Below, piece after piece: positions 14,930 through 24,000 of a stretch of DNA of 64,000 bases. Position 1 is the stretch's first letter. Each line of letters starts with the position of its first letter. Below the pieces are notes generated by a model. It searched no databases. It saw nothing but the letters and a program-made list of their open reading frames with translations, and was not told the origin of the DNA. Both the position numbers and the translations under genes were made by a program. Origin of the DNA: CAYHGX01 sp964356355 (GTDB lineage Bacteria; Patescibacteriota; Gracilibacteria; UBA1369; LOWO2-01-FULL-3); NCBI GenBank assembly GCA_964356355.1, contig CAYHGX010000006.1, positions 1 to 64,000 of the forward strand, written 5' to 3'.

Positions 14930-17900
14930 AAAACATTCTTATCATCGACAACTTCGACTCCTTCACCTTCAACCTCGCCGACTTTATCGGTCAGTTAGGA
15001 TACAACGTGCAGGTCTACCGCAACACCATTGATCCGGCAGAAATCCCCCGGCTCAAACCCGACTGCGTCGTGTTTTCGCCGGGCCCATCCGTCCCAGCCA
15101 ACGCCGGCAACATGATGAAAATCATTGAGCTGTACCATAAGGACTATCCCATGCTCGGCGTTTGCCTGGGTCACGAAGCCTTTGTTGAATTTTTCGGTGG
15201 TTCATTGAAATTCGTAACTCCAATTCACGGCGAGTCCTCGCCAATCCACCACGACGGCCGCACAATCTTCGCCGACCTCCCCCAAAACTTCGCGGGCGGC
15301 CGCTACCACTCGCTCGCCGCAGATAAAGTACCAGACTGTTTCGAAGTTTCTGCCAAGCACGGAGCAGAGCGCAGTGCTAACGACAAAGTGCACGGAGCGA
15401 GTGCCGAAGGTCGAGAGGAGTGCTCAATTTCCCTTCACCATGGCGACATAGTGATGGCCATCCGCCACAAAACTCTCCCCATTGAAGGCGTGCAATTTCA
15501 CCCAGAATCGGTGCTCACTATGAAAAATCAGGCTGGCATGAAGCTTTTGCAAAACTTTTTCGATACACACTTGAATCGCCCCGCCACAGAAAGCACCTCA
15601 AAAATCATTCCCCAAAGCTCCCCCAAAAGCCTACGAAAAAACTCATCGATAATTGCTGGGGAAATGCCAGGTTTCGGCAGTAGAGAGGTGAAATCTCAAT
15701 GTCAGGAAGTTGTCCCCGGGGACAACTTTTTCCAGGAAAAGTTCCCAACAGAAAAACTGTCCCTCACTCAGTTCCTACAAAAATCCATCACGAGCGAGCT
15801 CTCAGAATCCACGCAACTTTCCTATCTCACCACAAAAACACACTTCACCGCCCAAGAGCTCGCCGACGCCGTAAATTTCCTCCACTCTCAAATGCCCATT
15901 TCCGTAAACCTTCCCGGCGCCATCGACATCTGCGGCACTGGCGGCTCAGGCCTTCCCCGCATCAATACCTCCACCATTTCCGCCTTCATCCTCGCTTCCC
16001 TAGGCGTGAAAATTGCCAAACATGGAAACAAAGCTTCCGCCGGACGATTCGGCAGCTTCGATCTTCTCGAGTCTCTCGGGATCAATTTTGACCAACAGCC
16101 AAAGCAGATTGAATCGCTCTACTCCACACAAAATCTTGCTTTCCTTTACGCGCGTAATTTTCACCCAGTTCTCTCCAAGTTCGCCGAAGTTCGCAAAAAA
16201 ATCGGCCAACCAACATTTTTCAACCTCTTGGGCCCACTCCTCAGCCCCGCTAAAGTTGAACGCCAAATCATCGGCACCACCTTCCGCGACAAAATGGCTC
16301 TCCTCGCTGAGACCTGTAAACTCCTCGACAAAAAACATGTGTACGTAGTGTGTGGAGAAGATGGCCTCGACGAGGTTACCATCACTGGCAAAACTTATGT
16401 AACCGAACTCAATAATGGAAAAATCAAAAACTACGAGCTGACCCCAAAAGATTTTGGGATTAAACCAGCACTACCCAGCGAAATTTGCACCAAATGCGAG
16501 CCAAGTGAGATGCCAATTTCTACTTCGGATCAAAACACCCAAATCGCTCTCTCAATTTTAAATGGCAGCTGCATAACTCGTCACTTAGACTTAGTCCTAG
16601 TCAACTCCGCGCTTGCGCTCAAGCTAACAGGTAAAACCAAAACCCTTAAAGATGGATACAAACTTGCCGCTCAAGCTATCACTAGCCACATGGCATTTCA
16701 TAAATTTAACGAGTACAAAACTCTTAGCTCCACCCAGCCAGGCCCCGCGCCAATTCCCAGCGTGCTTTTGAAAATCGTGGAAAACAAAGCGCAAGAACTC
16801 TCCGTGCGCAAGAAAAAGTTGTCACTTTCCCAGCTCAAAAAACTTGTAAAACCTTCCACTCGCGATTTCCGACAAGCCCTGCTAAAAACCAAATCTAAGC
16901 CGGCTCTGATTGCCGAAATTAAAAAGAAATCTCCATCCAAGCACGAAGCGCAGCGGAGCAATTTTGTCGCCAAAATATCAGTGCCCCACCTTGCCCAACT
17001 CTATGAAACGTCCGGCGCCAACGCTATCTCTGTACTCTGTGATCAAAAATTCTTCGGCGGAGGCCTTAAAGATCTCCAAACTGCCGCCCTCGCAACACAA
17101 AAAATTCCCCTCCTCTGCAAAGATTTCATCATCGACGAGTATCAAATTTACGAAGCGCGCTGCCACGGTGCCGATGCAATTCTACTAATCGCCAGCCTTC
17201 TTTCCACCGACCAAATTGCACACTTTTTCGAAATTGCACATTCTCTAAAAATGGCTGCCATTTGCGAAGTTCACACCTTCGATGAGCTCCAAAAGGTGCT
17301 TTCAACAAAAGCCGAAATTATCGGTATCAACAACCGCGATCTTCATACTTTCAACATCGACCTTCAAAACACCAACCAGCTCGTTGATCACATTCCAAAA
17401 GACAAAATCATCATCTCCGAAAGTGGTATCTCTGCGCGCGCAGACGTTGAAAAATTATCTCTTCTAGTGAATGCAATTTTGGTTGGAACCAGCATCGTGG
17501 AAAGCGAAGATCCTCGTGCGAAAATTAAAGAACTTATCGCCGCGCCCCATAGCGAAGTCTCAGCCCAAAAACTCATCAAACTCTGTGGTATTCGCAAACT
17601 AAAAGACGCCATATCCTGCGGAAAACTCGGAGTGGATTTCATCGGCCTCAATTTTGTACCAACCAGTAAAAGGAAAATAGATTTCGCCGAAGCAGAAAAA
17701 ATCTGCCAGCAACCTTCCATCAAATGCAAATCAAAGTCTAGTGGCACCAAGATAGTTGGAATTTTCAAGGACCAACCACTCGTAGAGGTAAACAAAATAG
17801 CCAAAAAGTTGAATCTCGATTTTATCCAGCTTTCAGGCCAGGAATTACTTGCTTACGTGTCACAGTGTGCCAAGCCAGTGATTAAAACCATCTCCCTGAA

Positions 17901-18216
17901 TTCAGAAAAAGATTTCCAAACAGCTGCCAAATTTGCTGAAAAATCTGCCTACATACTTTTTGATGGTCCCTCCCCGGGGAGCGGCAAAACTTTTGATGAA
18001 AAACTATTTCAATCAACTAATTCCAAAACTGTTTCAGCACTCGAAAAACTTTGTGGCAAATTTTTCATCGCTGGCGGCCTTAACTCAAAAAATCTATGCA
18101 ACCAACTCAAAACTACCCACGCACTTGGTGCCGATCTTGCCAGCGGTATCGAAACCAATGGCGAAGTGGACCAAAAGAAAATTCAAGAAATTATTAAACT
18201 TTTAAAATCATGTTAG
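14926..18216 (+). CDS. trpGDCF: tetrafunctional tryptophan enzyme TrpG-TrpD-TrpC-TrpF
   Basis: One uninterrupted 1096-aa frame carries four enzymes. TrpG glutaminase (about 1-215) has MLGVCLGHEA (Cys80) and VQFHPES (His192, Glu194). TrpD phosphoribosyltransferase (about 275-605) has DICGTGGSGLPRINTST and KHGNKASAGRFGSFDLL. TrpC indole-glycerol-phosphate synthase (about 617-880) has LIAEIKKKSPSK, FFGGGLKDL, LLCKDFIIDEYQI, INNRDLHTF and IISESGI. TrpF isomerase (about 883-1096) has KLCGIRKLKDA, VGIFKDQ, DFIQLSGQE, LFDGPSPGSGKTFD and ADLASGIETNG. All key motifs persist. Residues about 144-166 are repeat-encoded and the G-D linker contains a 22-bp palindrome. Each of the four functions is intact by motif. 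Confidence 0.96.
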   Translation: MKNILIIDNFDSFTFNLADFIGQLGYNVQVYRNTIDPAEIPRLKPDCVVFSPGPSVPANAGNMMKIIELYHKDYPMLGVCLGHEAFVEFFGGSLKFVTPIHGESSPIHHDGRTIFADLPQNFAGGRYHSLAADKVPDCFEVSAKHGAERSANDKVHGASAEGREECSISLHHGDIVMAIRHKTLPIEGVQFHPESVLTMKNQAGMKLLQNFFDTHLNRPATESTSKIIPQSSPKSLRKNSSIIAGEMPGFGSREVKSQCQEVVPGDNFFQEKFPTEKLSLTQFLQKSITSELSESTQLSYLTTKTHFTAQELADAVNFLHSQMPISVNLPGAIDICGTGGSGLPRINTSTISAFILASLGVKIAKHGNKASAGRFGSFDLLESLGINFDQQPKQIESLYSTQNLAFLYARNFHPVLSKFAEVRKKIGQPTFFNLLGPLLSPAKVERQIIGTTFRDKMALLAETCKLLDKKHVYVVCGEDGLDEVTITGKTYVTELNNGKIKNYELTPKDFGIKPALPSEICTKCEPSEMPISTSDQNTQIALSILNGSCITRHLDLVLVNSALALKLTGKTKTLKDGYKLAAQAITSHMAFHKFNEYKTLSSTQPGPAPIPSVLLKIVENKAQELSVRKKKLSLSQLKKLVKPSTRDFRQALLKTKSKPALIAEIKKKSPSKHEAQRSNFVAKISVPHLAQLYETSGANAISVLCDQKFFGGGLKDLQTAALATQKIPLLCKDFIIDEYQIYEARCHGADAILLIASLLSTDQIAHFFEIAHSLKMAAICEVHTFDELQKVLSTKAEIIGINNRDLHTFNIDLQNTNQLVDHIPKDKIIISESGISARADVEKLSLLVNAILVGTSIVESEDPRAKIKELIAAPHSEVSAQKLIKLCGIRKLKDAISCGKLGVDFIGLNFVPTSKRKIDFAEAEKICQQPSIKCKSKSSGTKIVGIFKDQPLVEVNKIAKKLNLDFIQLSGQELLAYVSQCAKPVIKTISLNSEKDFQTAAKFAEKSAYILFDGPSPGSGKTFDEKLFQSTNSKTVSALEKLCGKFFIAGGLNSKNLCNQLKTTHALGADLASGIETNGEVDQKKIQEIIKLLKSC
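15357..15425 (+). repeat. dispersed repeat copy inserted in frame in the TrpG domain
   Basis: The segment contains GCGCAGTGCTAACGAC, AAAGTGCACGGAGCGAGTGC and CGAGAGGAGTGCTC, matching the intergenic copies at 53989 and 63601 nearly base for base. It encodes residues about 144-166 of the fusion, exactly where TrpG proteins normally have a short loop between the VSA strand and VMAIRHK. Confidence 0.75.
15707..15728. repeat. 22-bp perfect palindrome in the TrpG-TrpD linker
   Basis: AAGTTGTCCCC (15707-15717) is followed directly by its reverse complement GGGGACAACTT (15718-15728), and then by more T's. As RNA it can form a stem with a U-run, terminator-like, within the coding sequence of the interdomain linker. 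Confidence 0.8.
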
Positions 18217-19013
18217 CTTTACAGTCAAAACCATACAAGCTCGCCAGTCGCGAACAAAAGCCAGAAAATACCCTGGTGCGCATCCGTGAAGAGGTAGTTT
18301 TCGGAGGCGATGAATCAGTAATTATCGCGGGGCCCTGCGCCATCGAATCTTATGATCAGTTTTTCACAATCGCACAAAGTGTAGTGCAAAACGGCGCCGA
18401 TATGCTCCGCGGTGGAGCCTTCAAGCCCCGCACTTCGCCATATTCCTTTCAAGGGCTAAAAGAGGAAGGGTTGAAAATTATGCATCGCGTGGGAAGGGAG
18501 CTCGATATTCCGGTAGTGAGCGAAGTGCTTTCGGTGGGGGATTTGCCACTGTTTCAAAAGTACGTAGACATGCTCCAGATCGGCTCTCGCAATATGCAAA
18601 ACTACGATCTCATTGAGCAGGCTGCAATTACAGGAATGCCGATTTTGCTTAAACGGGGGATGTCGGCAACCATGGAGGAATTTCTGCTTGCTGCTGAATA
18701 CATTCTTAATCGCGGAAATCCCAACGTAGTGCTTTGCGAAAGAGGAATCAGAACCTTCGAAACCTCCTCACGCAATATTTTAGATCTCAATACTTTGGCT
18801 TTGATCAAAGAAGTTTCTCATTTGCCAATTATTGCAGACCCGAGTCATGCCGCCGGCCGCGCACAGCTCGTGCCAATCTTGGCCAAGGCTGCTTTGGCCG
18901 GCGGGGCCGATGGCCTCATCATCGAAGTGCACAATAACCCCGAGAAAGCCCTATCCGACGGCACTCAGTCTTTGACCCTCGAAACTTTCAACCAACTAAT
19001 GTCACACTTATGA
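18210..19013 (+). CDS. aroF: 3-deoxy-7-phosphoheptulonate (DAHP) synthase, type I-beta, catalytic core only
   Basis: Condenses erythrose-4-phosphate and PEP, the first shikimate step feeding chorismate to TrpE. A 267-aa protein with ESVIIAGPCAIES, DMLRGGAFKPRTSPYSFQG, VVSEVLSV, IGSRNMQN, LLKRGMSATMEE, CERGIRTFE and IIADPSHAAGRAQLVP, the hallmark order of the KDPS/AroA-beta group. There is no extra N-terminal ferredoxin-like/ACT or chorismate mutase domain, so allosteric control by aromatic amino acids is probably absent. It overlaps trpGDCF by seven bases and trpB by four. Its presence inside the trp operon would let tryptophan limitation raise chorismate supply. Confidence 0.95.
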   Translation: MLALQSKPYKLASREQKPENTLVRIREEVVFGGDESVIIAGPCAIESYDQFFTIAQSVVQNGADMLRGGAFKPRTSPYSFQGLKEEGLKIMHRVGRELDIPVVSEVLSVGDLPLFQKYVDMLQIGSRNMQNYDLIEQAAITGMPILLKRGMSATMEEFLLAAEYILNRGNPNVVLCERGIRTFETSSRNILDLNTLALIKEVSHLPIIADPSHAAGRAQLVPILAKAALAGGADGLIIEVHNNPEKALSDGTQSLTLETFNQLMSHL

Positions 19014-20287
19014 AATCCCTAAAAAAATATATGTTCAACCGCTCCGGCCACTTCGGCGAGTTCGGCGGAAGATACATGCCAGAGCTCCTCATTCCAATCA
19101 TGGAAGAGCTGGAAACTGCCTTTTATCAAAAGAAAAAGGACCCAAAGTTTCGCAAGGAACTGGCCGAGTTATACAAGAACTATTCCGGCCGTCCAACTCC
19201 CTTATACCACTGTGAAAAGCTCAGCGAAAAGCTTGGCGGAGCCCAAATTTATCTCAAAAACGAAGGGTTAAACCATACCGGCGCGCACAAAATTAACCAC
19301 TGTCTGGGCCAGGCCCTGCTGGCCAAAAGCCTAGGTAAAAAGCGGCTCATCGCCGAAACCGGAGCCGGCCAGCACGGCCTAGCCACCGCCACCGTTGCCG
19401 CCAAATTTGGCCTTGAGTGCACCATCTACATGGGCCTCAAAGACTACAATCGTCAGCGGCCCAATGTGTTCTTTATGGAACGCCTCGGCGCCAAAGTGGT
19501 TCCAGTTACTTCCGGGGGACAGATTTTGAGAGATGCTATTTCCGAAGCTCTCCGCGACCTCATTGCCAATCCAGAAGACACTCATTTTTTACTTGGAACA
19601 GTTTGTGGTCCTCATCCATATCCGGCCATGAATGCCTATTTTCAAAGCATTGTGGGTAGGGAAGTGAAAAGGCAAATAAAGGTTCAGGCTGGTCGCTTGC
19701 CAGATTATCTTGTAGCCAGCGTGGGCGGTGGTAGCAATGCCATGGGCCTCTACCATGAGTTTCTCGACGACCCCAGCGTCAAAATACTAGCCGTAGAACC
19801 GGGCGGCAAGGGTCTCTTCGATAAAGATAAAAAGGCTCAGCACGCCGCCCGCATGGAGCTCGGCAAGCCCGGAGTAGTAGAAGGATTCAAATCCCTCTTC
19901 CTACAAAACGATGACGGCCAAATCAAGGAAACGCACTCCATTGCCGCCGGCCTAGATTACTCCGGCGTGGGCCCCCAAATCGTCTATCTCAAGTCCATCG
20001 GCCGCCTCGAAAGTTCCTACGCTCTCGATACCGAAGTGCTCGAAGCCTACGAGCTCCTCGCCCAAAACGAAGGCATCTTCGCCGCCCTCGAATCCTGCCA
20101 CGCCGCGGCCGGAGCCATCAAACTTGCCCCCACTCTCCCCAAAGACAAAATTGTTATTTTCAACTGCTCCGGCCGCGGCGATAAAGATCTCTTCATTGTC
20201 ACCAAATATTTCGACCAGCAGAAGTTTACAGATTACTTAGAAGATTATCTCCAAGCGCAAGCCGCTAATCGCGCAAGGCGCCACTAA
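19010..20287 (+). CDS. trpB: tryptophan synthase beta chain
   Basis: Joins indole and serine with PLP. At 425 aa it shows FGGRYMPELLIPIM, GRPTPLYHCEKLSE, the PLP-lysine segment HTGAHKINHCLGQALLAK, AETGAGQHGLATAT, the long CTIYMG strand, LLGTVCGPHPYP, SVGGGSNAMG (phosphate cup), LDYSGVGPQ and FNCSGRGDKD. The length and motif set are those of the TrpB1 type that pairs with TrpA. It overlaps aroF by four bases; trpA follows after 12 bases. Confidence 0.98.
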   Translation: MKSLKKYMFNRSGHFGEFGGRYMPELLIPIMEELETAFYQKKKDPKFRKELAELYKNYSGRPTPLYHCEKLSEKLGGAQIYLKNEGLNHTGAHKINHCLGQALLAKSLGKKRLIAETGAGQHGLATATVAAKFGLECTIYMGLKDYNRQRPNVFFMERLGAKVVPVTSGGQILRDAISEALRDLIANPEDTHFLLGTVCGPHPYPAMNAYFQSIVGREVKRQIKVQAGRLPDYLVASVGGGSNAMGLYHEFLDDPSVKILAVEPGGKGLFDKDKKAQHAARMELGKPGVVEGFKSLFLQNDDGQIKETHSIAAGLDYSGVGPQIVYLKSIGRLESSYALDTEVLEAYELLAQNEGIFAALESCHAAAGAIKLAPTLPKDKIVIFNCSGRGDKDLFIVTKYFDQQKFTDYLEDYLQAQAANRARRH

Positions 20288-20299
20288 CTCCAACTCCAT

Positions 20300-21011
20300 A
20301 TGAAAAACCACGCACCCACAGCCCCCACCATCATGACCCACATCGTGGCCGGCTACCCCACGCTCCAAGAATCCGAAGAAATCGCCCTCACCATGGCCAA
20401 TTCCGGCGCGTCTTTCATCGAAATCCAAATCCCATTTTCCGACCCCGTCGCCGACGGCCCCACCATCGCCCAAGCCAATCTCCAAGCCCTCAAAAGCGGC
20501 ACCACGGTAGAGGACTCCTTCCAGCTCATGCAACGCCTCACCTCCCAAACGCAAATCCCGCTCCTCTTCATGACCTATTTCAACATCCCCTTCGCCTACG
20601 GTCTCGAAAAGTTTTGCAAACGCGCCAAAGAAGTTGGCTGCTACGGCCTCATCATCCCCGACATTCCTTACGACGAAGAATCTCACGACCACTACCTCGC
20701 TCTCTGCAAAAAATATAATCTCCACGCTATCCAAATAGTGTCTCCCCTCACTCCGCCCCGCCGTCTCAAAAAAATCGCCAAAATCGCCTCAGGTTTTGTG
20801 TACTGCGTTTCCCGCCTCGGCACCACCGGTGTGCACCAAAATCTGCCCCTCAATCTAGACGATTACCTCGCAAAAGTCCGCAAGCACATCAAAGTCCCGC
20901 TTGCCCTCGGTTTCGGCATCTCCACCAGCGAGCAAGTCCGCGCCCTCACCTCCAAAGTAGACATCACCGTCATCGGCAGCAAAATCCTAAACCTATACAA
21001 CGAAGCCCCCG
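20300..21011 (+). CDS. trpA: tryptophan synthase alpha chain, 3' end lost in gap
   Basis: Cleaves indole-3-glycerol phosphate to indole for TrpB. Visible: MTHIVAGYPTLQESEEIA, FIEIQIPFSDPVADGPTIAQ (catalytic Glu and Asp), LLFMTYFNIPFAYG, CYGLIIPDIPYDEE, VSPLTPPRRL, GFVYCVSRLGTTG and LALGFGISTSEQV. The frame enters the N-run after about 237 residues, near the usual end of about 250-270, so only the last helix is missing. It is the last recognised gene of the trp operon; the convergent proA lies on the far side of the gap. Confidence 0.96.
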
Positions 21012-21111
21012 NNNNNNNNNNNNNNNNNNNNNNNNNNNNNNNNNNNNNNNNNNNNNNNNNNNNNNNNNNNNNNNNNNNNNNNNNNNNNNNNNNNNNNNNN
21101 NNNNNNNNNNN
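21012..21111. other. assembly gap (100 N)
   Basis: Placeholder gap between convergent trpA and proA. The true length is unknown; any terminator of the trp operon would be here. Confidence 0.99.
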
Positions 21112-22353
21112 CTAGCCCCGTACCTCCCCCTGCCCGCGCACCAGCCACTTGTAAGTGGTGAGTTCGCGGATGCCCATCGGACCGCGCGCGTGAAGTTTCT
21201 GTGTACTAATTCCCACCTCAGCACCCAGGCCAAATTCGCCACCATCGGTAAAACGAGTAGAAGCATTGTGGTACACAGTTGCGCTGTCCACTTCGGTCAA
21301 AAAGCGTTCAGCATTATCTGAACTTTCTGTAACAATCGCCTCGCTGTGTCTCGAACTAAATTCTGCAATATGATCTAGAGCCTCATCCAAGCCACTCACC
21401 GTCTTTATAGCCATTTTTAACGACAAAAATTCCCGTCCAAAATCTTCCTCACTTGCCCTCTGCAAAAGCTCTTTTGGATACAAACCATTCAGTGCTTCAA
21501 AGGAATCTTCATCCGCAAAAATCTCAACTTTGCACGGTGCAAGATCCTTTACCAAATTTGGTAAATCCCGCATTTTGCCGCGCTGCACAATCAGCGTATC
21601 CAGAGAATTACACACGCTTGGTCTGGTAGTTTTTGCATCGAAAATTATTTTTTTGCCCATCTCAACATCTCCCTTTTCATCAAAATAAAGATGAACCACT
21701 CCGGCTCCCGTCTCAATTACCGGCACAGTGGCGGTCTCTCTCACAAAATTAATCAAACTTTGGCTTCCACGAGGAATAATCACATCCACATATTTAGTTG
21801 CCTTCAAAAACTCCGCAACCACCGAGCGCTCATTTTGTAATAACACTACCGCAGCTGAAAAATCGTTGCCTAGCACACTGTGAATGATTTCTACCAAAAT
21901 TTTATTTGAGTTCTCAGCATCACTTCCACCCTTCAATACACAGGCGTTTTTACTCTTAAAACAGAGAGCGAAAATATCAATTACAACATTCGGCCGCGCC
22001 TCGAAAATCGCGCCAACCACACCGAGTGGCACTGTTATTTTACTCAAATCAATACCGCTTTTTAGCCTTCGTTCTTCCATCAAAATTCCAATAGGGGAGG
22101 TGTAACCTGCGATTTCTCTAACACTAGCTGCCATCGCAGAAATTCTCCTAGCATCCAAAAGAATGCGATCCCGAATCGGATTTTCTGGTCCAATTTTTTC
22201 TAAATCAATTTTATTAACATCCATGATTTCACCACTCCTTTTTTCAAGTTCATCAGCCAACTGTAAAAGCTTCTGACTAATCAAACCCTCCGCCGTCCTC
22301 GCTAGCGCTCGGCCGGCCCTCTGCACTTCCTTCAAAATCTCCTCCAATTTCAT
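21112..22353 (-). CDS. proA: gamma-glutamyl phosphate reductase
   Basis: Reduces glutamyl-5-phosphate to the semialdehyde in proline synthesis. The 413-aa sequence has the family N-terminus (AGRALARTAEGLISQKLLQLADEL), the segment PLGVVGAIFEARPNVVIDIF, CFKSKNACVLKGGSDAENSN, the nucleophile segment TRPSVCNSLDTLIV (Cys), and the tail DGGEFGLGAEVGISTQKLHA then RGPMGIRELTTYKWLV. It is the last gene of a proB-proC-proA operon, starting six bases after proC. The stop codon lies directly against the gap edge. Confidence 0.97.
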   Translation of the reverse strand: MKLEEILKEVQRAGRALARTAEGLISQKLLQLADELEKRSGEIMDVNKIDLEKIGPENPIRDRILLDARRISAMAASVREIAGYTSPIGILMEERRLKSGIDLSKITVPLGVVGAIFEARPNVVIDIFALCFKSKNACVLKGGSDAENSNKILVEIIHSVLGNDFSAAVVLLQNERSVVAEFLKATKYVDVIIPRGSQSLINFVRETATVPVIETGAGVVHLYFDEKGDVEMGKKIIFDAKTTRPSVCNSLDTLIVQRGKMRDLPNLVKDLAPCKVEIFADEDSFEALNGLYPKELLQRASEEDFGREFLSLKMAIKTVSGLDEALDHIAEFSSRHSEAIVTESSDNAERFLTEVDSATVYHNASTRFTDGGEFGLGAEVGISTQKLHARGPMGIRELTTYKWLVRGQGEVRG

Positions 22354-22359
22354 AAGCCT

Positions 22360-23115
22360 TTAATTAGAAAGTTCCCTCGATCGATCCTCAGCCTTTTCAA
22401 AGGCCTCCATAAAGGCCGCCTCCACCCCGCGTTCACCTAAAGCCCTCACCGCGGCCTCCGTACACCCACCCTTCGAGCTCACGCGCGCCCGAAGTTCGGC
22501 CGCACTGCAATTCTCTCCCTCCATATATTTCGCCGCACCCACAAGCGTCACACGTGCCAATCTGGCCGCCTCATCAGGCCCAATTCCATAGCTTACTGCC
22601 TTTTTCTCCAGCAGCTCCGCTACATAATAAAAATAGGCCGGCCCGCAGCCACTTAACGCCGTTATATAATTCAAATCATCCTCCTTCTTTACCTCCATTT
22701 CCTCACCCATCAAAGCCAAAATTTCGCGTGCCACCTCTCTATCCTCCTTGCTCACTCCAGCTCCCGCAAACCAGCCGGTAAAAGAGATCCTCTCCTTTAA
22801 AGCCAAATTTGGCATCGTCCTCACCACTTTCGCAGCTCCCATTGCCTCAGAAACCTTCGCCACGCTCACTCCCGCCATAATGGAAATAACCAGCTTCCCA
22901 CTAATATCCATCTTCACCCCATGAGCAAAACTAAAAAAATCCTGGGGTTTCACCGCCAGAATTACAATGTCACTTTCCTCCAGTACGCCATTAAGCTCGT
23001 CACCCCGGCCAATTCCACTTACGCTGTATAAGTTTTTTGCACGTTCATCATTCCGCAACATCTCAATTATAGCCGCACCCATATTTCCCATCCCTACTAC
23101 ACAAATATTCTGCAT
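22360..23115 (-). CDS. proC: pyrroline-5-carboxylate reductase
   Basis: Final step of proline synthesis, NAD(P)H-dependent. The 251-aa sequence has the Rossmann start ICVVGMGNMGAAIIEML, VILAVKPQDF, LVISIMAGVSVAKV, VVRTMPNLALK, and the conserved signature ALSGCGPAYFYYVAELL. It ends with LRARVSSKGGCTEAAVRALG, all as in ProC. It sits between proB and proA with spacers of 10 and 6 bases, so the three are one operon for glutamate-to-proline conversion. Confidence 0.97.
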   Translation of the reverse strand: MQNICVVGMGNMGAAIIEMLRNDERAKNLYSVSGIGRGDELNGVLEESDIVILAVKPQDFFSFAHGVKMDISGKLVISIMAGVSVAKVSEAMGAAKVVRTMPNLALKERISFTGWFAGAGVSKEDREVAREILALMGEEMEVKKEDDLNYITALSGCGPAYFYYVAELLEKKAVSYGIGPDEAARLARVTLVGAAKYMEGENCSAAELRARVSSKGGCTEAAVRALGERGVEAAFMEAFEKAEDRSRELSN

Positions 23116-23125
23116 AACGATAAAG

Positions 23126-23881
23126 TTATTTATTTCCCAGAAACCTTGTCCCCAAGCGCTCTCCGCCCACGATATTAGTTAGCACCTCCTCAGTTTTACT
23201 ATTCGCAATCACCACGTCCGTCCCCGCACTCGCAGCGCGTTGTGCCATAATGAATTTATTCTGCATCCCGCCCTTTCCAAAAGTGGATTTCTCAGCCGGC
23301 GCAATATACGCAGGCATCTCCGCGTCATGCGCAAACTCATAAACCACCGCGCCCGTTTCATCGTACACACCATCAATGTTACTCAAAATTATCAACGTAT
23401 CGGCAAAAATCATTTTGCTCACCATGCCCGCAAGCTCATCATTATCAGTAAACATCAGCTCCTCCACGCACACGAAATCGTTTTCATTCATCACCGGAAT
23501 AATCTCCTCGGCAAACAACGATTCAATGCAATTTTTCGTATTCAAATAGTGCGCCCGATTCTCAAAGTCCTGCTTTGTAGCAAGCACCTGAGCCACAAAA
23601 AGCCCATGCTCATCAAAAAGTCGTCGATAAGTCTCCATTAGTTTCACCTGTCCCACCACCGCATAAATCTGCCTCTTTGTTACCTCATCGTGTTTCAACT
23701 CTTTCTTAATAATACTCCGCCCCGCTCCCATGGCTCCTGAGCTTACAATCAGCACGTCGTAATCGCGTCGTAATTCAGCCACTTGTGCCACCAGTCGGCC
23801 CAGTAGCTCCTCGTCCAGCAGCCCTTCAGCCGTAGTCATCGAATTCGTCCCAATTTTTACCACAATTTTTTTCTTAGACAT
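23126..23881 (-). CDS. proB: glutamate 5-kinase without PUA domain
   Basis: Phosphorylates glutamate to start proline synthesis. The amino-acid kinase domain is complete: KKIVVKIGTNSMTT, VLIVSSGAMGAGRSI, IPVMNENDFV, FTDNDELAGMVSKMIFADTL, LILSNIDGVYDE and TFGKGGMQNKFIMAQRAASAG. At 251 aa it ends after this domain, lacking the C-terminal PUA domain of longer ProB proteins such as the E. coli one. Short ProB forms are known, so this is not evidence of breakage. It is the first gene of proBCA. TAATAA lies five bases before the ATG on its strand, with no Shine-Dalgarno. Confidence 0.96.
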   Translation of the reverse strand: MSKKKIVVKIGTNSMTTAEGLLDEELLGRLVAQVAELRRDYDVLIVSSGAMGAGRSIIKKELKHDEVTKRQIYAVVGQVKLMETYRRLFDEHGLFVAQVLATKQDFENRAHYLNTKNCIESLFAEEIIPVMNENDFVCVEELMFTDNDELAGMVSKMIFADTLIILSNIDGVYDETGAVVYEFAHDAEMPAYIAPAEKSTFGKGGMQNKFIMAQRAASAGTDVVIANSKTEEVLTNIVGGERLGTRFLGNK

Positions 23882-24000
23882 TTTGTTTATTAGATGAGTA
23901 AAATTTAGCTAAACAGCCAAGAAAAAGCAATCATCACGCACGAAGTGAGTGCCTCACGCAAATAGTGTTGTCATTTGCTCTGTTTGCCATTAAAATTTGC

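Noticed and set aside
16937..16960. Another repeat insertion in the TrpC domain (near the SPSK motif)
   Set aside because: GCACGAAGCGCAGCGGAGC resembles the repeat, and the usual Gly after SPSK is missing, but the match is short and the domain length is near normal. Not strong enough to claim.
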